The notes: generated by a model not told the origin, from the sequence alone. A stretch of DNA of 62,261 bases from an uncultured Bilophila sp. (GCA_959604115.1 CAUHBW010000001.1:1-62261), one strand, 5' to 3'. Counted from the first letter of the stretch, positions 16,671-26,158 are shown. Made by a program: numbers and translations.

Positions 16671-18320
16671 ATGCAATACGCGACCCATATCTACCGGAAC
16701 GGCGTCATCCTGACGATGGATTCTCGCTGCTCCATCGTCTCCAGCCTTGCCGTGCGCGGCGAAACCATCCTCGCCGTGGGTTCGGACGCGGAAACGGCCC
16801 CGTTCCAAAACGCCGAAACCCGCGTCGTCGATCTCGGCGGCGCGTTCATGATGCCGGGCTTCTACGACTGCCACAGCCATTTCATGCGCGCGGGCATGTA
16901 CAACCGGTACTACCTTGACGTGAATTCCCATCCCATCGGAACGGTCAGGACGCACGACGACATCCGCCGCAAGGTCCGCGAAGCCCTTGAGTGGGTGCCC
17001 GCCGGAGAGTGGCTCCTCTGCGCAGGGTACGACGACACGGCCGTCGCCGAGGCGCGGCACTTCACGCTTGCCGAGCTGGACGCGATGGCTCCGGATCACC
17101 CGCTGTTCCTGCGCCACATCTCCGGGCATCTCGCTCTGTGCAACAGCCGGGCGTTCGAGGCCGCCGGAATCACGGACGGCACCCTGAATCCGGCGGGGGG
17201 GATATTCCGGCGCGATGCCGGCGGACGCCTCACCGGATTGGTGGAGGAACCCGCCGCCATGGAGATGGTGCTCGAAGCCTCCCCGCAGATGACCGAGGAA
17301 AAATGGCTGGGCGCATTGGAACGGGCGACCGACGACTATGTGGCCAAGGGCGTGACCACGGCCCATGACGGCGGCGTGACCACCCCCATGTGGCGGAACT
17401 ACATGCTGGCCCACAAGCTCGGGATGCTCAAAAACCGTGTGCAGCTCCTGCCCAAACACGGCTTTTTCGACTTCTCGCTGGCTCCCACCACTCGGTGCGG
17501 CACACCGCTCACCAGTGACGGCCTGCTCAGCATGGGCGCGGTCAAACTGTTTCAGGACGGCAGCCTGCAAGGCTATACCGGCTATCTGAGCAATCCCTAC
17601 CATTCAATGCCGGACGGCATATCTGACGGCTTGTGGCGGGGATACCCCATCCACAACTCCCGGCGACTCGCCGAAATTGTCACCCGCTATCACGAAGAAG
17701 GCTGGCAGGTCGCCATCCACGGCAACGGCGACGCGGGCATCGAAGACATCCTCAATGCCTTTGAGGAAGCGCAGAAGTCGTATCCTCGAACCAACGCGCG
17801 GCACATCATCATCCATTGCCAGACGGTCCGCGAAGATCAGCTCGACCGCATCGAACGGCTCGGCGTGGTTCCCTCGTTCTTTACCGTGCATACCTATTAC
17901 TGGGGCGACCGGCACCGGGACCTCTTCCTCGGCGAAGCCCGCGCATCGCGCATCGATCCGCTGCGGAGCGCGTTGAAACGGGGCATCCGGTTCACCTCTC
18001 ACAACGATACCGCCGTGACGCCCATCGATCCGCTGCTTTCCGTCTGGTCGGCGGTCAACCGTCTTACCGGCAGCGGCAAGGTGCTCGGCGAGGATCAGAC
18101 CGTCTCCGTGCTCGACGCCCTAAAAAGTATCACCATCTGGGGCGCGTACCAGTTCCACGAAGAGCGGATCAAGGGCAGCCTTGAACCCGGCAAGCTCGCG
18201 GACATGGTGGTGCTCGGCGAAAATCCGCTCGAAATCGCACCCGAACGCCTCAAGGACATCCCGATTCTGGCAACGCTTGTCGGCAACCGGCTCGTGTACG
18301 GCTCACTGGAATTGTCATAA
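16671..18320 (+). CDS. YtcJ-like metal-dependent amidohydrolase, copy 1
   Basis: A 549-residue member of the amidohydrolase-3 branch (YtcJ/NfdA-like). An N-terminal beta-sandwich with NGVILTMDSRCSIVSSLAVRGETILAVG leads to the metal-binding HxH of GFYDCHSHF; later motifs are KLFQDGSLQGYTGYLS, the IHGNGDAGIEDILNAFE barrel strand, IIHCQTVREDQ and SHNDTAVTPIDPLLSVWSAV; the C-terminus closes the sandwich with GSLEPGKLADMVVLGENPL. No signal peptide, so it is cytoplasmic. As the last gene of the TTT operon it probably hydrolyses an amide or formamide bond in the imported compound. A paralogue at 53489 sits beside gltS2. Confidence 0.92.
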   Translation: MQYATHIYRNGVILTMDSRCSIVSSLAVRGETILAVGSDAETAPFQNAETRVVDLGGAFMMPGFYDCHSHFMRAGMYNRYYLDVNSHPIGTVRTHDDIRRKVREALEWVPAGEWLLCAGYDDTAVAEARHFTLAELDAMAPDHPLFLRHISGHLALCNSRAFEAAGITDGTLNPAGGIFRRDAGGRLTGLVEEPAAMEMVLEASPQMTEEKWLGALERATDDYVAKGVTTAHDGGVTTPMWRNYMLAHKLGMLKNRVQLLPKHGFFDFSLAPTTRCGTPLTSDGLLSMGAVKLFQDGSLQGYTGYLSNPYHSMPDGISDGLWRGYPIHNSRRLAEIVTRYHEEGWQVAIHGNGDAGIEDILNAFEEAQKSYPRTNARHIIIHCQTVREDQLDRIERLGVVPSFFTVHTYYWGDRHRDLFLGEARASRIDPLRSALKRGIRFTSHNDTAVTPIDPLLSVWSAVNRLTGSGKVLGEDQTVSVLDALKSITIWGAYQFHEERIKGSLEPGKLADMVVLGENPLEIAPERLKDIPILATLVGNRLVYGSLELS

Positions 18321-18336
18321 GCATCGACAAGGAAAG

Positions 18337-18362
18337 GGCCGGGGCGTCACCCCGGCCTTTTT
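18337..18362 (+). terminator. Terminator of the tctCBA-amidohydrolase operon
   Basis: An 8-bp GC stem (18337-18344 with 18350-18357), 5-nt loop and five T residues, 16 nt after the amidohydrolase stop. Confidence 0.92.
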
Positions 18363-18402
18363 GATCGCATAGCCCGTCGGGAGACGCAAAAGGTCATTTC
18401 AC

Positions 18403-18450
18403 AGCGTTTTCGAGAAGGATCATGACGTGACCCCGTTGCATAAAGCCAAG
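18403..18450 (+). repeat. 47-bp dispersed repeat, copy B
   Basis: Second copy of the repeat at 10335-10381. It lies between the terminator of the TTT operon and the 3' end of the glcG-like gene. Confidence 0.65.
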
Positions 18451-18487
18451 GTCAAGGAGAGTTCCCGGAAAACGACATCCCATACGC

Positions 18488-18913
18488 TTACTGGTTTGTA
18501 TTTTTAATCAATTCCGTCAAGATACTCCTCAGGCGTCTCGCCAGCTCTCCATCTTCCCCGGGCTTTCTGCCGCTGATTCCCAGACCGCCGATGCATTTCC
18601 CCTTCTCATCGAAAAGGGGAACGCCTCCTTCCAGCGTCGTGAACGCCGGATCGCAGAAATCGGCAATCGCGAGCCGCTCCCTCAACAGCCTTTCATGAAA
18701 ATCCTTTGTGGAGATTTCCATACGCAAGGCCGTGTAGGCTTTGCCCTTTGCGATCGGGATTGCCCGTTCCGGCGTACCGTCCATGCTGAACAGGACGGAG
18801 AGCGCCCCGCTGCGATTGACGATGGCAAGACATACCGGGGCGCCGCCGCCGGCTTCCGCCTCCAATCCGTTGAGGACAGCCAGCAGCGTACGTGTCGAAA
18901 GAATATGTTCCAT
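18488..18913 (-). CDS. GlcG/HbpS-family protein (heme-degrading-domain family)
   Basis: A 141-residue single-domain protein of the GlcG/HbpS (DUF336) family. Supporting features are PVCLAIVNRSGALSVLFSMDGTPERAIPIAKGKAYTAL and the glycine-rich GGVPLFDEKGKCIGGLGISG, which are diagnostic. No signal peptide is seen when translation starts at the ATG at 18913 (GGGAG upstream); longer frames would overlap the preceding gene. It is the last gene of the dctP-dctQM operon, 16 nt after dctQM. Family members bind small ligands or heme, or act as accessory proteins in catabolic operons; the role here is unknown. Confidence 0.88.
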   Translation of the reverse strand: MEHILSTRTLLAVLNGLEAEAGGGAPVCLAIVNRSGALSVLFSMDGTPERAIPIAKGKAYTALRMEISTKDFHERLLRERLAIADFCDPAFTTLEGGVPLFDEKGKCIGGLGISGRKPGEDGELARRLRSILTELIKNTNQ

Positions 18914-18929
18914 CAGTGCTCCCGTCAGG

Positions 18930-20852
18930 TTAATCAATGAGGAAGAGAGAAATTTCCGGGACAAAGGTTACGAATCCCAGCACCACCAACATGGCAATGA
19001 GGAAAGGCACCGCCGCGCGGGACACCTGCTCAATCTTCACCTTTGTTATTCCGCTGGCCACAAAGAGGTTTACGCCGACGGGAGGCGTCACGAAACCAAT
19101 GGCCAGATTGACCACCATGATGACGCCGAAATGGATGGGATCAACGCCTACCTTCAAAACAAGCGGAAGCAGGATGGGAGTCAGAATGACGATGGCGGCC
19201 AAAGCCTCCATGAAGGTGCCCACCCAAAGCAGGAGCAAGTTAATGAGCAGCAATATGGCGATCTTGTTTTCCGTAAAGCTGAGAATGGCGGACGCAATGC
19301 GTTCAGGAACCTGCTCGAGCGTCATCACATTCCCGAATATCGTAGCCATTGCCATAAGCATGATGATGATGGCGGAAGTCCGGGCGGACTCCAGACAGCA
19401 GGACCACAAGGAATGCCATGTGAGTTCCCTGTAAACGAACAGGCCCACGAGAAGCCCGTAAAGCGCGGCAACGGCCGCGGCCTCGGTCGGCGTCATGATG
19501 CCGCCGTATATGCCCCCCAATACGATAACGGGGACAAGCAGAGCGCCCTTGGCAATCCAAACCGCTTTCCCCAGGGTCTTCAGGTTACGCTGGCGCGGGG
19601 CGCCCCTCCAGCCATTCTTTTTGGCGATGCAATAGGCTACGAGCATAAGCACAAGCCCGGTCAGAATCCCCGGAGTGATGCCCGCCAAAAAAAGCTTGCC
19701 CACGGAAGCCTGCCCGGCGACGCCGTAAACCACAAAAGGATTGCTGGGCGGGATCATGACGCCGATGGCGCCCGCGCTCGCCACGACCGCGGCGGCAAAC
19801 ATCTTGTCGTAACCGCGTTCCGTCATTGCCGGGATGGTCAAGGTGCCGATGGCCGCCACGGTGGCGGGCCCCGAACCGCTGATCGCGGCGAAGAACATGC
19901 ATGTAGCGATACTGGCAAGGGCGATTCCGCCGGACAAGCCGCCCACGACTTCATCGGCAAGGGCAAGGAGCCTGTGCGACAATCCGCCTGCCCCCATAAA
20001 GATGCCCGCGGCGATGAAGAACGGGATGGCCATAATCGGGAAACTGTCGATGGACGTAAACGCGACGGAGGCGAGGTAGTCGACGGGCAACGTATTGGCC
20101 CCCAGCACGGTCATCAAGGACGCAATGCCAAGGCTGAATGCAATGGGAACCCCGATAAAGAGCAGCACGATAAAATACCCGAAAAGGAGCATTATCGCGT
20201 TGAGCTGTTCAAAAAGGAATACCGGGCTGAACAAGAGAACCGTAAAAAGGAATGCGAGCAACGTATCCGTGGCACGGATACGGGAAATTTGGGCGCAGAT
20301 GTCTTCCAGCGCTCTGAACACCATCAATCCAAACCCTACCGGCAAGATCAAGTAAGGAATAAAATATGGTATTTGAAGGGCCGCCGTAGTTTGAGGAATT
20401 TCTATCTGCATCCGGACATGCTCAAATCCCTTGAACAACATGAAGCCACTCAAGATCAGGAGGCAAAGATCGACGACGACCCAGCTTGCGGCCTGCATCC
20501 GATCCGAAAGCCTGTCATAAATGATGTCGACGCGTATATTGCTGCGTTCCCTGATCGCAAGAGGAATCGCAAGATACGATATCCAAATAAAAATATAGCG
20601 TGCCGTTTCTTCCGACCAGACGGAGAGGCCGACATATTGGGAAATCGTATCCTTGAACGCGAGAGGATTGCAAAACGGGGCAATCATCCAGGCATTGGAC
20701 GGATCGCCGACAGACTGGATAAGGAACGTGATCAGATACCGATACAGGGTCTGGTAGCAAATGATCAAAATCATCGCCACCAATCCCAGAACAAGAAATG
20801 GTTTCTCAAAATGCGCATCGACATACGCGAGCGTTTTCTTCAAGTTCTGCAT
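18930..20852 (-). CDS. TRAP transporter fused membrane subunit (DctQ-DctM fusion)
   Basis: A 640-residue inner-membrane protein combining both TRAP permease subunits. Residues 1-190 are DctQ-like (SVWSEETARYIFIWISYLAI signature); a linker helix near 195-215 joins to the DctM part, with FFAAISGSGPATVAAIGTLTIP, GAIGVMIPPSNPFVVYGVAG, GGIYGGIMTPTEAAAVAALYG and IGFVTPPVGVNLFVASG. Fused QM forms are an established variant (SiaQM type). GGAGCGG precedes the ATG. A perfect 12-bp stem-loop separates it from the upstream dctP. Confidence 0.95.
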   Translation of the reverse strand: MQNLKKTLAYVDAHFEKPFLVLGLVAMILIICYQTLYRYLITFLIQSVGDPSNAWMIAPFCNPLAFKDTISQYVGLSVWSEETARYIFIWISYLAIPLAIRERSNIRVDIIYDRLSDRMQAASWVVVDLCLLILSGFMLFKGFEHVRMQIEIPQTTAALQIPYFIPYLILPVGFGLMVFRALEDICAQISRIRATDTLLAFLFTVLLFSPVFLFEQLNAIMLLFGYFIVLLFIGVPIAFSLGIASLMTVLGANTLPVDYLASVAFTSIDSFPIMAIPFFIAAGIFMGAGGLSHRLLALADEVVGGLSGGIALASIATCMFFAAISGSGPATVAAIGTLTIPAMTERGYDKMFAAAVVASAGAIGVMIPPSNPFVVYGVAGQASVGKLFLAGITPGILTGLVLMLVAYCIAKKNGWRGAPRQRNLKTLGKAVWIAKGALLVPVIVLGGIYGGIMTPTEAAAVAALYGLLVGLFVYRELTWHSLWSCCLESARTSAIIIMLMAMATIFGNVMTLEQVPERIASAILSFTENKIAILLLINLLLLWVGTFMEALAAIVILTPILLPLVLKVGVDPIHFGVIMVVNLAIGFVTPPVGVNLFVASGITKVKIEQVSRAAVPFLIAMLVVLGFVTFVPEISLFLID

Positions 20853-20880
20853 GGCCGCTCCATTGGCTGGTCAGGCTGAA

Positions 20881-20908
20881 GGGATGCGGATCTGCCGATC
20901 CGCATCCC
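20881..20908 (-). other. Stem-loop between dctP and dctQM (TRAP operon 2)
   Basis: A perfect 12-bp inverted repeat (20881-20892 with 20897-20908) with a 4-nt loop. It lacks a T-run, sits 8 nt past the dctP stop, and probably protects or processes dctP mRNA. Confidence 0.7.
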
Positions 20909-20916
20909 AAAGACGC

Positions 20917-21936
20917 CTACTTCTGGGTGTCCAGAACCATCTGTACGAGTTCCTTCGGGAACTGATCCATAAACTTGTCCCACACGGGGCGGGTAGCCAC
21001 ACGGAATTCTTCAATCTGTTCCGGAGTCAGATCGACAATCTTGATGCCAGCCTTGATAAAGCCTTCGCGGGCCCTGGCTTCGTTTTCCGGGTACAGCGTC
21101 GTGCGCTGGTAGGCCAACGCTTCGGAGGCGGCTTCCCGGATCAGCCCCTGAGCCTTCGGATCCAGCTTGTCCCACCACTTCTTGTTGGCCATCATGACCT
21201 GCATTCCGTAGTTATGGACGGACGTGATCGCATACTTCAGCACTTCGTGGTGCTTGGCTCCATAAAGGTGAGGGAACGTATTGCCTTCGCCGTCAACAGT
21301 CCCCTGCTGGAGAGCGGTATAGGTTTCACCCCATGCCACCGGCGTGGGGTTCATGCCGAGAGCCTTCGCAACTTCAACTTCCACGGGGGAATCCGTGGTG
21401 CGGATCTTGAGCCCCGCGAGATCCTTGACACTCGAAATGGGCTTCTTGATCGTTACAAAATTCCTGTAGCCGTACTCGGCGTACATGATGGGTTCAAGAG
21501 CGATGTCATGCGCCACCTTGGCGAAATATTTTCCGAGTTCTCCCGAATCAATAGCCGCGTACAGCTTTTCCTGATTTTGGGGGCTCGTGATGTACGGGAG
21601 GTCAAAAACCTGATACAACGGCGAAAAGTTAGCCATATTGGGGGTGGAGCTCACCGCCATCTCGAGGCTTCCCTTTTGGGCTCCTTCCATGAGTACGCGG
21701 TCGCTGCCCAGCATCGCATTGGGGAAAATCTGAACGGAAATCCTGCCGTCGCTTTTCTTTTCAACAAGTTCCTTGAACTTTTCAAAGGCCAGAGTGATAT
21801 GGTTGCCCGGAGGGGTCGTGTGGGCAACGCGGAAGCTGAATTTCGGCCCGTCATAGGCGGCAAAGGCGGGAGAAGCGAGGGCAACCCCTGCAAGACAAAC
21901 ACATGCAAGCAGTCGACGACAAAACATCTTTTTCAT
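20917..21936 (-). CDS. TRAP transporter substrate-binding protein (DctP family), operon 2
   Basis: A 339-residue periplasmic binding protein. The signal peptide ends near PAFA-AYDG. DctP features are FRVAHTTPPGNHITLAFEKF, VFDLPYI, GLKIRTTDSPVEVEVAKALG (ligand Arg in KIR) and WGETYTALQQGTVDGEGN. A clear AGGAGAT precedes the ATG. It heads the operon dctP-dctQM-glcG-like and is transcribed away from a membrane-bound LuxR regulator that probably controls it. The orphan binding protein at 57485 resembles it closely. Confidence 0.95.
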   Translation of the reverse strand: MKKMFCRRLLACVCLAGVALASPAFAAYDGPKFSFRVAHTTPPGNHITLAFEKFKELVEKKSDGRISVQIFPNAMLGSDRVLMEGAQKGSLEMAVSSTPNMANFSPLYQVFDLPYITSPQNQEKLYAAIDSGELGKYFAKVAHDIALEPIMYAEYGYRNFVTIKKPISSVKDLAGLKIRTTDSPVEVEVAKALGMNPTPVAWGETYTALQQGTVDGEGNTFPHLYGAKHHEVLKYAITSVHNYGMQVMMANKKWWDKLDPKAQGLIREAASEALAYQRTTLYPENEARAREGFIKAGIKIVDLTPEQIEEFRVATRPVWDKFMDQFPKELVQMVLDTQK

Positions 21937-22052
21937 AACTATCTCCTCGTTTGAAATGATGTTTGAAGCGCACTGTTCCCGTTCCCCAACATGCGTTCAA
22001 CGTCGGCCGGCCTTCCACATTGGGAAAAAAGAAACAACATCACTACTTGTAT

Positions 22053-22104
22053 TTTTAAAGACAACTGCGCTAAAAAATCAATAGACATTCGCTTTTAAGC
22101 GCAG
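22053..22104 (-). promoter_or_regulatory. Candidate promoter and operator between dctP and the LuxR gene
   Basis: On the minus strand TTGATT (22081-22076), a 17-nt spacer and TTAAAA (22058-22053) form a plausible promoter for dctP. The arms of an inverted repeat, CTGCGCT (22065-22071) and AGCGCAG (22098-22104), lie inside and just upstream of it, a likely regulator site. Confidence 0.4.
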
Positions 22105-22220
22105 CTTTTGGTTCAAAATCCCGGTTTCCAGTACGCATCCGATGAATACCGGAAAGAGGTATATACAAAAATAATATGTTATTCTAACGTATTAAAAAAT
22201 ACACAAAGCTATACTACTTT

Positions 22221-23732
22221 ATGCGTAGAAAAACCCCATCAGAGCATCGACAAGCGGATAGCCCGTCCATTTTTCTGTTTCGCCCCTTTTCGTATTGGCG
22301 GGAGTTATGCGGGATAGGATTCTTCATTGTCTGGCATTGGCAAATTTTGAATATCTCGCTCGACGCCAAACAAACGTTCTTCCCCGGAGAGCTCGGCGAC
22401 TCAATCCACTTGTTTTTCTTTGTAAGCCTCACATTTCTGGCCCTTTTCCTGCTGGGGCACAGGGTAAGCCCCTTCTTCCACAGGGTGGGGCGTGGCTGGC
22501 AGGCTTCCGTCGCCACCTTGTGCATGTTTTCACTGCTCTTTTCACTCCCCGTATCGCCCCCGAAAGAATACTGCGCTCTCAACGTTCTTGCCCTCGCCAC
22601 CTCAGGGGCGGGGTCCGCCATAATGCTCCTCGCGTGGCTCCAGAGCCTCGCCGCGGTACCATATCGCAGCACCATCGCCATCATCGGCGGAAGTTTCGTT
22701 TTTTCGGCTGTCATGAACAGCTTCATTCATTTTTATCCCTCAACGGCAATGGCTCTCTGCGTCATTTCCCTGAGCATGAGCCGTTTTTTGCTCCCGCATG
22801 CCCAACAGCCGGAAGAAGCCCTTGAAGAAAAGAAAAAAGGCAGACTTCCGACCTTTTTTGGCCATCAACGCACGGAAAATTTGAGGCTCTTGATCTGCGC
22901 GGCCTGCGGCATCTGCTTCAGCGCCGGAGTATTCTATAACTTGGTGGTCTTTCTGCGCCCGATGGGTGAACCCGCGCCCCTGATGCTGACATTGCTCTTC
23001 GGCATCGGAGGGCTCCTTGCCATCGCGTTCCTGAATCTCCCGTTGGAAAAGGATATCTATCAAGCCTTTCTGCTCGTTGTTCCGTTCCTGCTTTGCGGAT
23101 ATGTGGCATGGCCGATTCTGCACGGCGAATCTCCGGGCCTATCGCTCGTCGGCATGCGTCTCGGTTTTGGCCTTCTTGCCGTGTATCTTTTCGTGGCCGT
23201 ATCGGCCATGTCCGCACGGCTCCAAAAGAATAACAAGAAGCTCCTCTATGCCTGTTTGGGATATATGTCCCTCGCTTTCTGGGCCGGTGCCCAAGTTTGT
23301 TCATTAAATTTTCTCGGCGCATATGGCGTCCAAGAATTGGATATTTTGCTTATATCCTTATTCATTGTATTACTGTCCAGTTGCGGGGCCTGCACTTTTT
23401 GGCTTTATCAAGCCCGTTATTCCATGCAATATATAGAAAAAGCATCACAGGAAGACGATGCCCTGCTTGACTTTTTTGCATCAAAAGGCCTTACGCCCCA
23501 ACAGTCCGTCATCGCAAGCCTGCTTTCCAAAAAAATATCCGAAAATGTTATCTGCGATATATTATCCATATCGCCGCTTACCCTGGAAACGCATATCAGG
23601 AATATACATAAACGCATGAACATCAACAGCAGATATGAATTGATGTACATAGGCAGATCAAACAGCAAAAATACGATACGCGCGGAGAGAGATGACTATT
23701 CCCAAAGGAATGAAGATTCGGACTCTTCTTGA
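22221..23732 (+). CDS. Membrane-anchored LuxR-type regulator
   Basis: A 503-residue protein with about twelve hydrophobic segments (residues roughly 25-400) followed by a cytoplasmic tail with a LuxR/GerE helix-turn-helix (about 430-485): LTPQQSVIASLLSKKISENVICDILSISPLTLETHIRNIHKRMNINSRYELMYIG has the usual layout of the family. It has no kinase or receiver domain, so it looks like a one-component membrane sensor. It is divergent from the TRAP operon and probably senses the same solute. No good ribosome-binding site precedes the ATG at 22221, and no later ATG precedes the first helix, so the start is uncertain. Confidence 0.85.
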   Translation: MRRKTPSEHRQADSPSIFLFRPFSYWRELCGIGFFIVWHWQILNISLDAKQTFFPGELGDSIHLFFFVSLTFLALFLLGHRVSPFFHRVGRGWQASVATLCMFSLLFSLPVSPPKEYCALNVLALATSGAGSAIMLLAWLQSLAAVPYRSTIAIIGGSFVFSAVMNSFIHFYPSTAMALCVISLSMSRFLLPHAQQPEEALEEKKKGRLPTFFGHQRTENLRLLICAACGICFSAGVFYNLVVFLRPMGEPAPLMLTLLFGIGGLLAIAFLNLPLEKDIYQAFLLVVPFLLCGYVAWPILHGESPGLSLVGMRLGFGLLAVYLFVAVSAMSARLQKNNKKLLYACLGYMSLAFWAGAQVCSLNFLGAYGVQELDILLISLFIVLLSSCGACTFWLYQARYSMQYIEKASQEDDALLDFFASKGLTPQQSVIASLLSKKISENVICDILSISPLTLETHIRNIHKRMNINSRYELMYIGRSNSKNTIRAERDDYSQRNEDSDSS

Positions 23733-24113
23733 GTTTATCCCGCCCAGCCTTCACAAGCGTTTTCCCAGCTTTTTCTTTTGCTCCGACATGGTCAGCAGAT
23801 TACGCTTGGTTTTCACGCCTCTCTGTGCGGGTGTGCCCATCCTTCTTTTTCGATGCGTACTCCCGGAGCGCTACCGCTACCAGATAAGGACCGAACGCTA
23901 CATGCCTTCTTGCTGATAGGGAATACGCAAACAAAAGAAGGAACAGCCGATTGAATTCGACCATCCCTTTCTTTTGGAACCGACCTTGTTTTCGCGAGTT
24001 TCATCACTCTATGGACTATTGGCACTAAGGCATCGCTGTTTCAAACAGTTCCGGCCTCTATGAAAAATCTTCCGGCAATTGCTCAATTGTCTGCAAAGTC
24101 CATGTGTTCTCTT
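23733..24113. other. Intergenic region between converging genes
   Basis: No gene is supported. It separates the 3' ends of the LuxR gene (+) and tctA2 (-). An imperfect inverted repeat of CAAAAGAA-type sequence lies near 23930-23980, but no convincing terminator was identified. Confidence 0.5.
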
Positions 24114-25640
24114 TTAGTCAGTAATGTTCTTCGTAGCCTTTTTGATCTTGGCAAGATAAATATAGGAGGTCAGAACGGTCAACACCACGAAGAACAGGGC
24201 GAATGGCCGCGTAAAAAATACCGTCCAATCATTACCGGAAATCAGCAAGGTCTGGCGAATCTTCTCTTCAAGAAGCTGTCCAAGGAAGAAAGCCACAATA
24301 AGCGTTGGCAGGTTTAAGGACATCTTGTTCAGCATATAGCCAACAATGCCGAACCCGAACATGACCCATACGTCAAACATGCTGCCGTTGAAAACATAGG
24401 CTCCCAGAATGCTGAAAACAAGGATACAGGCATACAGGGTGGATTGCGGTATGTTCGTCAGGCGGCGCACATAGCGAATAAAGACGCTGCCTATCAGCAG
24501 GGTAAAGAAATTGGAAATCAGCAGCACCGCAAAAAGCGCATAAAGCAGCGACGCGTGATCCTCCATAAAGCGGGGCCCCGGCACAAGCCCCTTGATCATG
24601 AACCCTCCCATGATCAGGGCCGCCGCAAGATTGCCGGGAATCCCCAAGGTTACCAGCGGCACGAGATTCGGTCCGTTGACGGCGTTATTGCCCGCCTCGG
24701 AAGCGGCGATGCCCTCCAGAGCCCCCTTGCCGAACAGCTCGGGCGTCTTGGACTTCTTACGTGCCCACAAGTAGCTCAAATACGCGCCAACGGTCGTACC
24801 GATGCCCGGCACGATGCCTATGATGCTGCCGATGAGCGTGGAACGTCCGATGGTGGGCAGACAGGTCTTGAATTCTTCAGCCGTAACCCTGTTGTCATCA
24901 GGATTGGAACTGACGACAATCCTTTCTTCCCGCTCTCCGCTCTTCCTCCGGGCCAGACGCTGTCGGAAAGAGTGTTCCGCCTGCAACAGAACTTCCGAAA
25001 AGGCCAGCAGTCCGATAACCATCGGCATAAGGCTGAACCCGTCGGCCAACTCGACAACGCCGAAGGTCAAACGCATGGTGCCGAATTCCGGATCAGTGCC
25101 TACCGTGGCGAGAAAAAGCCCCAGAGCCGTTGAAAGCAGGCCGCGCAAAGGATCGGCAGTGGCCGCTACGGAAATGACGACCAGAGAAAAGAGGACGACC
25201 ATGCTGTACTCGGGCGGCCCGATGCGCAAGGCGATGGCCGCGACGGGGGCCGCCAAAAAAATCAGCACCAAATCGGACAGGGCGTCAGCCAGTACGGAAG
25301 CATATAGGGCCGTCTGCATGGCCTTGCCGCTTTTCCCCTGTCTTGCAAGCGGATACCCGTCAAAGGCGGTGCACATGGCCTGCGGCGTGCCGGGAATATT
25401 GAACAGAATGGCAGGCAGGGAACCACCGAAGTTTCCTCCCTTGGAAAGCCCCATGAGCATGGCGATGCCGGGAATCGGACCGAGATAATAGGTAAAAGGC
25501 AGGAGCAGAACAATGGCCATGGTATCCGTCAGGCCGGGGATGGCTCCCATGACGGCGCCGCAGAGCACTCCGATAAAGGCCCAAAAAAAATTTTCCCAAA
25601 CGAAAACGAGGTCCAGAGCCCCCATAAGGTCTTCAAGCAT
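24114..25640 (-). CDS. tctA: TTT-family large membrane subunit (TctA), system 2
   Basis: A 508-residue permease with about 12 helices. Signatures are GVLCGAVMGAIPGLTDTMAIVLLLPFTY, KGGNFGGSLPAILFNIPGTPQAMCTAFDGYPLARQGK and IIGIVPGIGTTVGAYLSYLWARK with GIPGNLAAALIMGGFMIKGLVPGP. It is only distantly similar to the tctA at 15137. It is the last gene of a six-gene minus-strand cluster and follows tctB by 24 nt, with GGAGAA before the ATG. Confidence 0.95.
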   Translation of the reverse strand: MLEDLMGALDLVFVWENFFWAFIGVLCGAVMGAIPGLTDTMAIVLLLPFTYYLGPIPGIAMLMGLSKGGNFGGSLPAILFNIPGTPQAMCTAFDGYPLARQGKSGKAMQTALYASVLADALSDLVLIFLAAPVAAIALRIGPPEYSMVVLFSLVVISVAATADPLRGLLSTALGLFLATVGTDPEFGTMRLTFGVVELADGFSLMPMVIGLLAFSEVLLQAEHSFRQRLARRKSGEREERIVVSSNPDDNRVTAEEFKTCLPTIGRSTLIGSIIGIVPGIGTTVGAYLSYLWARKKSKTPELFGKGALEGIAASEAGNNAVNGPNLVPLVTLGIPGNLAAALIMGGFMIKGLVPGPRFMEDHASLLYALFAVLLISNFFTLLIGSVFIRYVRRLTNIPQSTLYACILVFSILGAYVFNGSMFDVWVMFGFGIVGYMLNKMSLNLPTLIVAFFLGQLLEEKIRQTLLISGNDWTVFFTRPFALFFVVLTVLTSYIYLAKIKKATKNITD

Positions 25641-25664
25641 AGCGTTCTCCGATACGGTTGCGTG

Positions 25665-26117
25665 CTAAAAAAGAATACCGCTAGGCAGGGGATACTTAAG
25701 GAAAAAAACGACGATTCCGTAAATGGCCGCAAGCAAGAGTAACGGCGTCAGCACAATGCGCATCAGGCCACGCTCAAGGAAAAAGACCATATAGAACATG
25801 CAGAATATACAGTTTGTCACGAAGAATCCGACGGACTCCGTGCCGATGATGCAGACGGCATAGCTTGCCGCAAGAAGGAGGATACGCAGAAAGGCGGATT
25901 CGGAGGGGTGGGAAAAGAACGTTGCCACCGCTTCCGGAGAAAGGCGCTTTCCCGTGGTCCGCAGGGTCATCAGCAGGGCCGGAACGGCAAGGAAAAGAAC
26001 GGTCAGACGCGGGTACATGGCCTGCTCTTCGCCTGAAATCTGTTGCGGGATGATCACAAACCACAGCAGCGCACAGAGACCAAGAAACAGACATCCTATG
26101 AAGCGATCTATCAGCAT
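25665..26117 (-). CDS. tctB: TTT-family small membrane subunit (TctB), system 2
   Basis: A 150-residue protein with four to five hydrophobic segments (about 5-25, 35-52, 75-92, 96-112 and 118-142), placed between tctC and tctA as usual. A G-rich ribosome-binding site precedes the ATG. Identification rests mainly on context and hydrophobic profile. Confidence 0.9.
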   Translation of the reverse strand: MLIDRFIGCLFLGLCALLWFVIIPQQISGEEQAMYPRLTVLFLAVPALLMTLRTTGKRLSPEAVATFFSHPSESAFLRILLLAASYAVCIIGTESVGFFVTNCIFCMFYMVFFLERGLMRIVLTPLLLLAAIYGIVVFFLKYPLPSGILF

Positions 26118-26130
26118 AGGGCCCCCCTGG

Positions 26131-26158
26131 CATTCCCGGAGGTTTGCCTCCGGGAATG
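26131..26158 (-). other. Stem-loop between tctC and tctB (system 2)
   Basis: A perfect 12-bp inverted repeat (26131-26142 with 26147-26158), 4-nt loop, no T-run. It lies 14 nt after the tctC stop. Confidence 0.7.

Noticed and set aside
18741..20879. 712-codon plus-strand frame opposite the fused dctQM gene
   Set aside because: Its Gln/His/Arg-rich composition is the usual shadow of a hydrophobic membrane protein on the other strand.
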